DNA from: Verrucomicrobiaceae bacterium
GTDB lineage: Bacteria > Verrucomicrobiota > Verrucomicrobiia > Chthoniobacterales > JAATET01
NCBI GenBank assembly: GCA_027488755.1
Contig: JAIYAZ010000158.1
Location: forward strand, 1-41,714
Direction of reading: 5' to 3'
DNA: 41,714 nt
A program made the position numbers and the translations under genes. Every line of letters begins with the position of its first letter. Within the stretch, counting starts at the first letter, position 1. The notes under the pieces were generated by a model. It was not told the origin of the DNA. It ran no database searches and saw only the letters and a list, made by a program, of their open reading frames with translations. Below, piece by piece: positions 15,922 through 22,821 of the stretch.

Positions 15922-16653
15922 TTAGGGCTTTTTGGTGAAGCGGGTGTTGGCGTGATCCCAGTCAACGACGTTCCACCAGGCGGCGATGTAGTCGGCGCGC
16001 CGGTTCTGGCGTTTGAGGTAGTAGGCGTGTTCCCAGACGTCGATGCCGAGGACGGGGTATTTGCCCGTGGTGAGGGGGCTGTCCTGGTTCGGGGTGGACT
16101 CGATTTCGAGGGCGCCTTCGGGGGTGAGAACGAGCCAGGTCCAGCCGCTACCGAAGACGCTGCCGGCCTCGGCGGAGAATTCCTTTTGGAAGGTGGCAAA
16201 GCTGCCCCATTTTTTCTCGATGGCGTCGGCGAGGGGGCCGCCGGGCGCACCGCCGCCGCCTTTTTTCATCATGGGCCACCAGATGGAGTGGTTGTAGTGG
16301 CCGCCGCCCTGGTTGCGGACGGCTTTGCGGATTTTTTCCGGCACGGCGTTGAGGTCACGGACGAGTTCCTCGACGGATTTGCTGGCGACCTCGGGGTAAT
16401 CGGCGACGGCGGCGTTGAGTTTCGCGACGTAGCCGCCGTGGTGCTTGTCGTGGTGGATGCGCATCGTCTCGGCGTCGATGAACGGCTCGAGGGCATCCGC
16501 GGCGTAGGGCAGCGGGGGGAGGAGGTAGGGGCCGGTGGGCGGGGTGGGGCTCGCGGCGGCGGTGGCCTCGGCGGCGCGGCCGACGAAGGCGGGGATTGCG
16601 AGGGTGGCCCCGGCGGCGAGGGCGGTGCGGAAGGCCTGGCGGCGGGTGATCAT
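15922..16653 (-). CDS. sodA: Tat-exported Mn/Fe superoxide dismutase
   Basis: Dismutates superoxide to peroxide and oxygen. The 243 residues include an export leader: TRRQAFR with twin Arg (R4, R5) and a hydrophobic stretch to the AEA region, so folded, metal-loaded enzyme is sent outside the cytoplasm, and a Pro/Ala linker follows. Metal ligands are H67 (MRIHHDKHH), H122 (GGHYNHS), D205 and H209 (DVWEHAYY). The outer-sphere Gln in PNQDSPL points to the Mn-type. Most bacterial Mn/Fe SODs are cytosolic, so the Tat signal is notable. It follows a Cys-rich mini-lipoprotein gene by 7 bp on the same strand. Confidence 0.94.
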   Translation of the reverse strand: MITRRQAFRTALAAGATLAIPAFVGRAAEATAAASPTPPTGPYLLPPLPYAADALEPFIDAETMRIHHDKHHGGYVAKLNAAVADYPEVASKSVEELVRDLNAVPEKIRKAVRNQGGGHYNHSIWWPMMKKGGGGAPGGPLADAIEKKWGSFATFQKEFSAEAGSVFGSGWTWLVLTPEGALEIESTPNQDSPLTTGKYPVLGIDVWEHAYYLKRQNRRADYIAAWWNVVDWDHANTRFTKKP

Positions 16654-16660
16654 GGCGGGG

Positions 16661-16783
16661 TTACTTTTTCGCGGTGGCGGCGGCCGCGTTTGCGCAGCAG
16701 GGGGCGCAGCAGGACTTTTTCGTGGCGCAGCCGATGGAGCCGAGGAGGAGGGCGGAGCCGAGAAGGAGGGCGAGGGTTTTCAT
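16661..16783 (-). CDS. Cys-rich mini-lipoprotein (40 residues)
   Basis: ATG at 16783, stop at 16661. Residues 1-18 are a lipoprotein-type signal ([18 protein letters not shown]), followed by C19. The lipobox is not ideal, with Ser at -3. The mature peptide has only about 22 residues but five Cys including the lipid-bearing one ([12 protein letters not shown]), then an Ala-rich Lys-ended tail. The paired Cys suggest metal binding or redox activity. It precedes sodA by 7 bp and is probably cotranscribed with it. No family is recognised; small CC-x-x-CC exported peptides do occur in PVC bacteria. Confidence 0.65.
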   Translation of the reverse strand: MKTLALLLGSALLLGSIGCATKKSCCAPCCANAAAATAKK

Positions 16784-16805
16784 GTCGCGGAACGATACGC
16801 ACGAG

Positions 16806-16822
16806 CCGGCGTTTGTCGCCGG
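16806..16822. repeat. Hairpin between the synthase-fusion gene and the lipoprotein-sodA unit
   Basis: CCGGCG (16806-16811) and CGCCGG (16817-16822) flank the loop TTTGT. Five T follow on the plus strand (16824-16828), so it resembles a plus-strand terminator, although no plus-strand gene ends here. In the minus direction the run is on the wrong side. It may separate the two minus-strand units or block antisense transcription. Confidence 0.45.
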
Positions 16823-16838
16823 ATTTTTCGACGGGGGA

Positions 16839-19235
16839 TCAGGGCAAGGCGGGGGCAAAGCGCATGGGCCAGGCGGACCAGTCGGCGGCGGGGTCGGCGC
16901 GGAGGGAGGCGGGGAGGTTTTCCTGGAGGGCGGTGGTGAGGGCGTCCGCGGCGGGGAGGTTGGCGGCGCGGGCGACTTCGAGGGCCACGCAGAGATCGCC
17001 GAGGTCCTGGGCGGGGCGGAGGGCGGGGGGGAGTTCGGCGCGGCCGGTCCGTTGGAGGCCACGGAGATATTCGGCGAGCGGGACGCCGATGAACCAGTCG
17101 GGGTGCGGGGTGATGACGTGGTGAGAGGCGTTCCATTCCAACCAGCCGTTGGCGAGGGTGATGACGGGGCCGGGGGGCGGGGCTGGCGCGGGGCCCACGG
17201 TGAGCATGGCCACGCCCTCGACGTGGCGGAGGAGCGGGTCGGTGCAGGCGTCGCTGGCGTGCACGCGGGCACAGGCGGCGTCCACGGCCGGCCACTCGAT
17301 TTCGGCGAAGGGGCGTCCGCCGACGAGGGCGATGATGGGCATGGAAACGTAAAAGTCGCCGCGGAGGATCCAGGCGTCGGGGAAGACCGCGCGGAAGGTG
17401 CGCAGGATGGCGTCGAATTGCTCGCGCGTGAGCTGATACATGGGGAGCCATTGGCAGAAGAGGCCGCCGGGTTTGAGGGCGGCGCGGACGCCGACGAAAT
17501 GCTCGCGGGTGAAGAGGCGGCCTTCGCCGGTGTTCCAGGGCAAAAAGAGGTCGCCGGTGATGACGTCGAACTGCGCGGGCCGGCGGGCGATGACGTGGCG
17601 GGCGTCTCCCGGGGTGACGGTGACGCGGGGATCCGCGGCGACGTGGCGGTTGAACTGGGCGAAGCGGTGGCGTGCGTGGTTGAGGACGAGCGGGGAAAGT
17701 TCGATGCCCTCGAGGCGGGCGACGCCGGGGTCGAGCGCGGCGCCGGCGAGGGTGCTGCCGGTAGCGACGCCAAGGGTGGCGACGTCGTGGGCGCGGCCAT
17801 GGAGCAGGACGGGCAGGAGGGCCTGGCGCTCCTGGTTGAGGGCGGCGCGGGAGCCGCCGAGAGTGTAGGTGTTGTTGAGCAGGAGCCGCCAGTCGTCGGG
17901 GCCGCCGGTGACCACGGCGACGACACCCTCGCGGCCGAGGGAGACCTCGGCGAGGCGGTCGCCGTTGAGGAGGCCGGCGAAGGGGAGGCGGGCGTTGATG
18001 AAGGTGGAGGCGGCAACCAGGGCGAGGGCCGTCGGGGCGAGCAGCCAGCGGGCGCGGCCGGGCTGGGCGAGGGCGGTGAGCGCAAAGCCGGCGGCGAGGA
18101 CGGCCATGGCCTGCCAGAGGCCAAAGACGGGGGCGATGACGCGGGCGGTGAGCTCCGCGCCGAGCCAGCCGCCGAGGCCGTTGGCGGCGAGCAGGTGGCC
18201 GGCGTCGATGCCGCGACGGGTGCCCGCGCGCAGGAGGAGCGGAAAGACGAGGGCGGCGGGCAGCAAGGGCAGCGCGAGGGCGGGAAGGCCGAGGGCGAAG
18301 GCGGCGAGCAGGTAGTCCGCGAAGGTTTGATTAAAGGGCAGGTAGTGCACGCCGCCGCGTTGGAGGACGAGGAGGAGGGGCTGCGCGGCGAGGGCCACGG
18401 CGGCGAGGATTAGGATGAGCGGGAGCGCGGGGCCGCCGAGGCGGGCGGCGAGGGGCGTGAGGAACGCGCCGAGGCCCAGCACGGCGAGCACGAGGGCGAG
18501 GACGAGCGCGCTGGAGAAATGGGCGCTGAGGAGGAACTGCGCGAACTGGTGTTGGAGGACGACCTCGACGCCGAGGACGAGGAAGCCGGAGGCGAAGGCG
18601 GTGAGGGCCATCGTGGTCGGGGCGGCCGGGGAGGAGCGCGGCGCGACGACGGGCGCGACCGGGCGGGCATCGGGCAGGAAAGCGGCGACGAGGGCGACGG
18701 CGAAGTTCAGCGCGATGGCGAGGAAGGACGCGCCGGCAAAGCCGAGCTGGGGCAGCGCCCAGCCGAGCACGAGAAGGATGCCGGCGATGCCGCCGAGGGT
18801 GTTCACGGCGTAGAGCGGGACGGCGAGGCGGGGGCCGGTGGCGCGGATCATCCACGGGATGACGACGCCCATGGCGAAGGCGGGCGGCGCGATAAGGAGG
18901 GCGGGGAGGATCCACGCGAAGAGGCCGGCAAACAGACCCTCCGCGGGCAGGGTGAGGGCGATTTGCCCGGTGAGAAAGACGCCGAGCGCGAGGGCGGCCA
19001 CGGCGGCTTCGGCCCGGGCGACGCTGCGCCAGGGGCGGGGCGTGGCGCGGCGGGCGGCGAAGAAGGCGCCGAGCGAGAGGCCGAGGAAGAAGGCGGCGAT
19101 GACGCGCGAGAAGGTGCCGGCATCCGCGCCGAGGATGTCCACGAGTCGCCGCATCCAGAGGAGCTGGTGGGCGAGGCCGGCCGCGCCGCTTGCGGCGGCG
19201 AGGGCGAGGACCAGCGCGGGGCGGGCTCGATTCAT
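16839..19235 (-). CDS. Membrane-fused spermidine-synthase-like protein
   Basis: 798 residues. The N-terminal part (to about 440) has many transmembrane helices in the MFS-like arrangement of fused MFS/spermidine synthase proteins (GAAGLAHQLLWMRRLVDILG, FFLGLSLGAF). A Rossmann aminopropyltransferase-like domain follows (about 440-690): GVATGSTLAGAAL at about 485, IELSPLVLNHAR, and DVITGDLFLPWNTGEGRLFTREHF at about 560. The usual GGGDG is replaced by GVATGS, so the co-substrate or reaction may differ from true spermidine synthase. A C-terminal tail of about 100 residues is extra. The start overlaps the stop of the upstream PEP-CTERM gene by 4 bp, so it is part of that operon. Confidence 0.85.
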   Translation of the reverse strand: MNRARPALVLALAAASGAAGLAHQLLWMRRLVDILGADAGTFSRVIAAFFLGLSLGAFFAARRATPRPWRSVARAEAAVAALALGVFLTGQIALTLPAEGLFAGLFAWILPALLIAPPAFAMGVVIPWMIRATGPRLAVPLYAVNTLGGIAGILLVLGWALPQLGFAGASFLAIALNFAVALVAAFLPDARPVAPVVAPRSSPAAPTTMALTAFASGFLVLGVEVVLQHQFAQFLLSAHFSSALVLALVLAVLGLGAFLTPLAARLGGPALPLILILAAVALAAQPLLLVLQRGGVHYLPFNQTFADYLLAAFALGLPALALPLLPAALVFPLLLRAGTRRGIDAGHLLAANGLGGWLGAELTARVIAPVFGLWQAMAVLAAGFALTALAQPGRARWLLAPTALALVAASTFINARLPFAGLLNGDRLAEVSLGREGVVAVVTGGPDDWRLLLNNTYTLGGSRAALNQERQALLPVLLHGRAHDVATLGVATGSTLAGAALDPGVARLEGIELSPLVLNHARHRFAQFNRHVAADPRVTVTPGDARHVIARRPAQFDVITGDLFLPWNTGEGRLFTREHFVGVRAALKPGGLFCQWLPMYQLTREQFDAILRTFRAVFPDAWILRGDFYVSMPIIALVGGRPFAEIEWPAVDAACARVHASDACTDPLLRHVEGVAMLTVGPAPAPPPGPVITLANGWLEWNASHHVITPHPDWFIGVPLAEYLRGLQRTGRAELPPALRPAQDLGDLCVALEVARAANLPAADALTTALQENLPASLRADPAADWSAWPMRFAPALP

Positions 19236-19960
19236 GCGCGGCGGCGGAGTCGGCCGAGAACCAAGGCTGCGCCGGCGAGGGCGAGCAGGCCGAGGACGCC
19301 GGGCTCGGGGATGGCGACGAAGGTGAGGGTGTAGTCCGGGCTGGAGTTGTGGAAGGCGGAGCCGCCGGGGCCGGTGGTGCCGAGGTCGACGAGGCGGAAG
19401 GTGACCTGGTAGGTGCCGGGGGCGGTGGCGGTCCAGCCGCGGTCGTGAATGTGACCGTAGGGGTCCTCGGTGGGGTCGCCGGGGACAATGGGCTCGCTGA
19501 GGATGAAGCGGAAGTTGCCGGTGGGGGCGTTGGTGGCGAAGGAGGCGGTGGGCGTGGAGTGGGTGTAGGACCAGGTTTCGTCCCAGAAGCCGAACTGGCC
19601 GCCGGTGGGGCCGAGGACGCTGCGGATTTCCATCCAGAGTTGCGAGCCGGTGTGGGCGGCGCGGGGGTCGGCGACTTCGGCCTGGCCGTCGGAGAGGGCG
19701 GTGAAGGTGAAGTAGTCGTTCGGGAATTGGGTGCGCGGGAATTCGGTGAGCGAGAGGTAGCCGGCGTAGTTGCCGGTGGGGCGGGGCAGGAGGGTGAAGG
19801 TGGCGTTGGCGGCCGGGGGGTTGACGAGGCGGAGGGGTTCGCCGGCGTCGGGCTGGCCGTTGCCGTTGGCGTCGAAGAAGCCGGCGGCGAGGTGCTGGTG
19901 GGCGTGGGCCGCGACCGCCAGGGCGGCGGTCGCGGTGAGGAGGGCGAGGGAGCGTTTCAC
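19232..19960 (-). CDS. PEP-CTERM surface protein with Gly-His-Ile-His motif (second of two)
   Basis: 242 residues. A signal peptide (1-19) is followed by a His-rich start (AHAHQHLAAGFFDANGNGQPDAGEPL). The body contains FTALSDGQ, GPTGGQFGFWDE and EDPYGHIHDRGWTATAPGTYQVTFRL. The C-terminus is a PEP-CTERM sorting signal: IPEPGVLGLLALAGAAL, then RLRRRA. Exosortase-dependent transfer to the envelope is expected for such tails. The body aligns with its upstream neighbour, so the two are tandem paralogues. The HxH plus aromatic-Thr plus PGTY pattern recalls the 'surface-anchored protein'/choice-of-anchor M domains that sit beside metal transporters; this is from memory. Overlaps both neighbours by 4 bp. 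Confidence 0.85.
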   Translation of the reverse strand: MKRSLALLTATAALAVAAHAHQHLAAGFFDANGNGQPDAGEPLRLVNPPAANATFTLLPRPTGNYAGYLSLTEFPRTQFPNDYFTFTALSDGQAEVADPRAAHTGSQLWMEIRSVLGPTGGQFGFWDETWSYTHSTPTASFATNAPTGNFRFILSEPIVPGDPTEDPYGHIHDRGWTATAPGTYQVTFRLVDLGTTGPGGSAFHNSSPDYTLTFVAIPEPGVLGLLALAGAALVLGRLRRRA

Positions 19961-20754
19961 GACTGGGCGGCGCGCCGGCGGCGCAGGAAGATGAAGCCGA
20001 TGAGGCCGACGAGGGCGAGCAGGGCCACGGTGCCGGGCTCGGGCACGGCGTTGTAGGTGACAGTGAAGGCGGCGCTGTCGGGGTGGATGCCGTTAATGTC
20101 CTTGAGGACGTAGCTGACCGTGTAGGTGCCGACTTGATCCATCGTGAAGCTGCGGCCGTGGATGTGGCCGTAGGGATCGTTCGACGGCGTGCGGCCGTTG
20201 GGCGTGGTGGGATTCGGCGTGACGCCGTCGCCGAAGAACACGGCCTCCGCGGGGTAGGACGTGCCGTCGCTGGTGAGGTCGAAGCGGCCGGTGCCGAGGG
20301 TGAGGCCGGTGCCGAGGGTGTAGGTGGCCGTGGGCGTGAGGGCGCCGGAATCCCAGAAGCTGAACTTCGCGCCGCTGGGGCCGGTGATGCCCGCGATCTC
20401 GACCTGGAGGAAGGATCCGGCGGTGGCGGCGTAGGGGTTCGCGGCGATGTAGGCGCTGCCTTCCCACGCGAAGCCGGTTTTGGACAGCGCGGTGAAGGTT
20501 GGGCCGCTGCTGCGGAAGAGGCCTTGCTGCGCGTTGCCCACGGTGGTGATGAGGGTGGCGTTCAGGCTGAGGCTGGTGACGGCGACGCCGGTGGTGTTGC
20601 TGACAAACGAGAGGGCGTCGCCGGCCTGGAGGCCGGGGGTGCCGTTCGTGTCGATGATGCCGCCGTAGACGTGGCCGGCGCGGGCCGGGTTGGCGGCGAG
20701 GAGGAGCGCCGCGAGGGCGCCGGGAAGGAGGGTGAAACGAGCGAGAGTTTTCAT
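19957..20754 (-). CDS. PEP-CTERM surface protein with Gly-His-Ile-His motif (first of two)
   Basis: 265 residues. A signal peptide (1-26) is followed by AGHVYGGIIDTNGTPGLQAG, which matches the mature start of its paralogue. Shared elements are FTALS, GPSGAKFSFWDSG, NDPYGHIHGRSFT and VGTYTVSYVLKD. The tail is a textbook PEP-CTERM: AVPEPGTVALLALVGLIGF then LRRRRAAQS. It lacks the HAHQH start of the second copy. It begins 18 bp after the pseudopilin gene and overlaps the next PEP-CTERM gene by 4 bp, so one mRNA is likely. No exosortase gene is in the window. Confidence 0.87.
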   Translation of the reverse strand: MKTLARFTLLPGALAALLLAANPARAGHVYGGIIDTNGTPGLQAGDALSFVSNTTGVAVTSLSLNATLITTVGNAQQGLFRSSGPTFTALSKTGFAWEGSAYIAANPYAATAGSFLQVEIAGITGPSGAKFSFWDSGALTPTATYTLGTGLTLGTGRFDLTSDGTSYPAEAVFFGDGVTPNPTTPNGRTPSNDPYGHIHGRSFTMDQVGTYTVSYVLKDINGIHPDSAAFTVTYNAVPEPGTVALLALVGLIGFIFLRRRRAAQS

Positions 20755-20772
20755 TTTCGGAAGTGAGTTTTT

Positions 20773-21468
20773 TTATTGGGTGGGGTCCACGAAGCGGTTG
20801 CCGGGTTCGGCAAGGCGCGCGCGGGCCTGGGTCCACGGGAGGTGTTCCACGTGGCCGTCGGCAAAGAGGTAGTTGGCGCCGTGGCGGTGCCGCTCGACGT
20901 CGACCTGGCCCGCGAAGATGCCCGCGGGCAGGGATCCGCCGCGGTAGGCGGCGAAGTGGAAGTGGTCGGAGTTGAGGTCGGGCACGGCTTCGGCGAAGAG
21001 CAGGGTCGCGCCGGGGCGGTCGAGCCGGCTGAGGCGCGAGAAGTTGAGGTCGGCGGCGCCGGAGGGGTTCGGGGTAAGGAAGTCGTTGAGCACGTAGGAA
21101 TACGCGGACTCCCGGTCGGGGTCGGACGGGCAGCGAAAGCTGATGGTGCCGCTGGCGTAGGGCTGGAGCGAGATGGTCCATGACTTGAGCCCGGCGCGGC
21201 GCTGGTGCGTCGTGGCGGGGAGGGTCATGTCGTTGTCGGCAGCGTAGGCCATGGTGGCGGCGCCGATGCCGCGCAGGTTCGCGAGGCACTGGGTGCTGCG
21301 CGCGCGGGCGACGGCGTCGTTCCAGGCGACGGCCGAGAGACTGAGCAGCACGGCGCCGATGACGACGACGGCCAGCAATTCGATGAGCGTGAAAGCGCGG
21401 GCTTTCGCGGGATGGGTCACGATCCGAGATTTTCCGTTCCGCCGGGTGCGGCGGAGATTTCCGAACAA
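20773..21468 (-). CDS. Pseudopilin-like protein with H-X9-DG C-terminal motif
   Basis: 231 residues from ATG 21468; an alternative is GTG 21420. A type IV pilin N-terminal motif, FTLIELLAVVVIGAVLLSLSAVAW, begins at residue 26, preceded by Ala instead of the usual Gly at the cleavage site. The rest fits the Verrucomicrobia/Planctomycetes type II secretion-like pseudopilins: CLANLRGIGAATMAYAADND, and near the end the H-X9-DG motif in HRHGANYLFADGHVEHLPW. Such proteins occur in many copies in this phylum, often beside substrates or surface proteins. It heads the four-gene unit with the two PEP-CTERM genes and the synthase fusion. Confidence 0.88.
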   Translation of the reverse strand: MFGNLRRTRRNGKSRIVTHPAKARAFTLIELLAVVVIGAVLLSLSAVAWNDAVARARSTQCLANLRGIGAATMAYAADNDMTLPATTHQRRAGLKSWTISLQPYASGTISFRCPSDPDRESAYSYVLNDFLTPNPSGAADLNFSRLSRLDRPGATLLFAEAVPDLNSDHFHFAAYRGGSLPAGIFAGQVDVERHRHGANYLFADGHVEHLPWTQARARLAEPGNRFVDPTQ

Positions 21469-21513
21469 GGGTTGCCGGGCGGAGGACGGGGTCCGCCGCG
21501 CGGCGTCAGGCGC

Positions 21514-21903
21514 CTAGGAGAGGGCGCGGATCGGAACCGGCTGGGGCGGAGCGTCGGAGCGGAGGGGGAAGGCGGCCGGCGCGGGGGCCGGGTAGCGGAA
21601 GCGGTCGGGGGCGGGGTGGCGGAGGGCGACGACGGGCGCGGGTGCGGCGAGATCGGTTTTCACCTCGGCCTTGAGGGCGGCGGGTTTGCGGTCCTCCTTC
21701 TGGCGGGCCTCGGCGATCGTTTTGCACATGCCGCAGGGGTATTTGCCGCTGAAGGTTTTTTGGACGGCGGTGGAGAAGGAGGCGTCGCGGGAGTAGTCGG
21801 CGAGCATCTGGCCCCAGGCGACGGACTGGAGCACGGCCCAGTGGCCGCCCGCGATCGCGAAGAGCGCGAGCGCCGCCAGGAGGAGGCCGAGTTGCCGGAA
21901 CAT
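21514..21903 (-). CDS. Small secreted CxxC protein of unknown function
   Basis: 129 residues from ATG 21903, which lies 7 bp after the prmA stop. A signal peptide or anchor (1-20) leads to QSVAWGQMLADYSRDASFSTAVQKTFSGKYPCGMCKTIAEARQKED, with a CxxC pair (C57, C60), then a disordered Pro/Ala-rich tail. From memory, similar short exported proteins with a conserved TFSGxxPCxLCxxI core occur in Verrucomicrobia; the function is unknown, and a metal or thiol-redox role is only a guess from CxxC. It lies between prmA and the pseudopilin/PEP-CTERM unit (45-bp gap). Confidence 0.65.
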   Translation of the reverse strand: MFRQLGLLLAALALFAIAGGHWAVLQSVAWGQMLADYSRDASFSTAVQKTFSGKYPCGMCKTIAEARQKEDRKPAALKAEVKTDLAAPAPVVALRHPAPDRFRYPAPAPAAFPLRSDAPPQPVPIRALS

Positions 21904-21910
21904 GGGCGGA

Positions 21911-22768
21911 CTATGGCGTGGGTTTTTGCGGGCGGGCAACTCCTTTTCGCCGGAGGCGGCCGGCGGACCATTTGCCGCGGATGACGGTGCGTTCCGCTTC
22001 GAAGCCGAGGCGGGCGAAGGCGGCGAGCACCTCGGGGAGCTGGGTGCGGAGGACACCGGAGAAGAGGAGGTGACCGCCGGGTTTCGTGGCGCGTTTGAGG
22101 CGGGGGGCGGCCTTGATGAGGAGGTCGCTGAAGAGGTTGGCCATGACGACCTCGACGGCGGCGGCGGGGGTCCATTGGAGGACATCGGCCTCGGCGGCGG
22201 CGACGGTGCGGATGCGGTTGGCGCGGGCGTTGGCGCGGGTGATGCGGACGCTGGCGGGATCGTAGTCGAAGGCTTCGACCGAGGCGGCGCCGAGGCGGGC
22301 GGCGGCGAGGGCGAGGATGCCGCTGCCGCAGCCGGCGTCGATGGCGCGCCAGCCGGCGGGGAGGGCGGGGGCGAGGTCGCAGAGCATGCGGAGGACGCTG
22401 GCGGTGGTGGCGTGGTCGCCGGTGCCGAAGGCCATGCCGGCGGGCACGAGGAGGGCGCATTCCTTCGCCGGGCGGGCGGCGTAGCCGGCGGCGTCGGCGT
22501 GGATGGTGAGGCGGCCGCGGAGGCGGAGCGGTTTGCGCGGGCGTTCGGGGTCGGCGATCCAGTTGCGGGCTTTGGTGACCTTACCGCCGAATTCCCGGAC
22601 GAGCCGTTTGGCGGTGCGTTCGTCGACGAAGGCCTCGATGCGCACGCGGTTCGAGCCGGGCCAGCCGATGAAGGCGGCGCGGCCGGGGCCGAGGAATTGG
22701 AGGCGTTCGGCCCAGGCGTCCTCCCATTTTTCGGAGGTGAGGCGGGTCCAGCGGTGGAGCGTTTGCAT
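21911..22768 (-). CDS. prmA: Ribosomal protein L11 methyltransferase
   Basis: SAM-dependent enzyme that trimethylates lysines and the N-terminus of ribosomal protein L11. The 285 residues fit. An N-terminal substrate-recognition domain (1-about 105) is followed by the Rossmann core: PAGMAFGTGDHATTASVLRML, the SAM motif DAGCGSGILALAAARLGA, FDYDPASVRITRANARAN, and the NxPF-like ANLFSDLL segment (here NLFS, usual for PrmA-type enzymes). It is divergent from the M24 peptidase gene across 53 bp holding a pair of direct repeats. Confidence 0.9.
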   Translation of the reverse strand: MQTLHRWTRLTSEKWEDAWAERLQFLGPGRAAFIGWPGSNRVRIEAFVDERTAKRLVREFGGKVTKARNWIADPERPRKPLRLRGRLTIHADAAGYAARPAKECALLVPAGMAFGTGDHATTASVLRMLCDLAPALPAGWRAIDAGCGSGILALAAARLGAASVEAFDYDPASVRITRANARANRIRTVAAAEADVLQWTPAAAVEVVMANLFSDLLIKAAPRLKRATKPGGHLLFSGVLRTQLPEVLAAFARLGFEAERTVIRGKWSAGRLRRKGVARPQKPTP

Positions 22769-22784
22769 GGCGCGCGAAGTTTTG

Positions 22785-22816
22785 AATCGAAAATCAAAAT
22801 TCGGAAATCGAAAATC
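22785..22816. repeat. Two 11-bp direct repeats spaced by 21 bp in a divergent promoter region
   Basis: AATCGAAAATC occurs at 22785-22795 and again at 22806-22816, exactly two helical turns apart, in an AT-rich 53-bp gap between prmA and the M24 peptidase gene. Tandem same-face sites fit a regulator binding region; an alternative is a drifting simple repeat of the GAAAATC type. Confidence 0.6.
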
Positions 22817-22821
22817 CCCTC

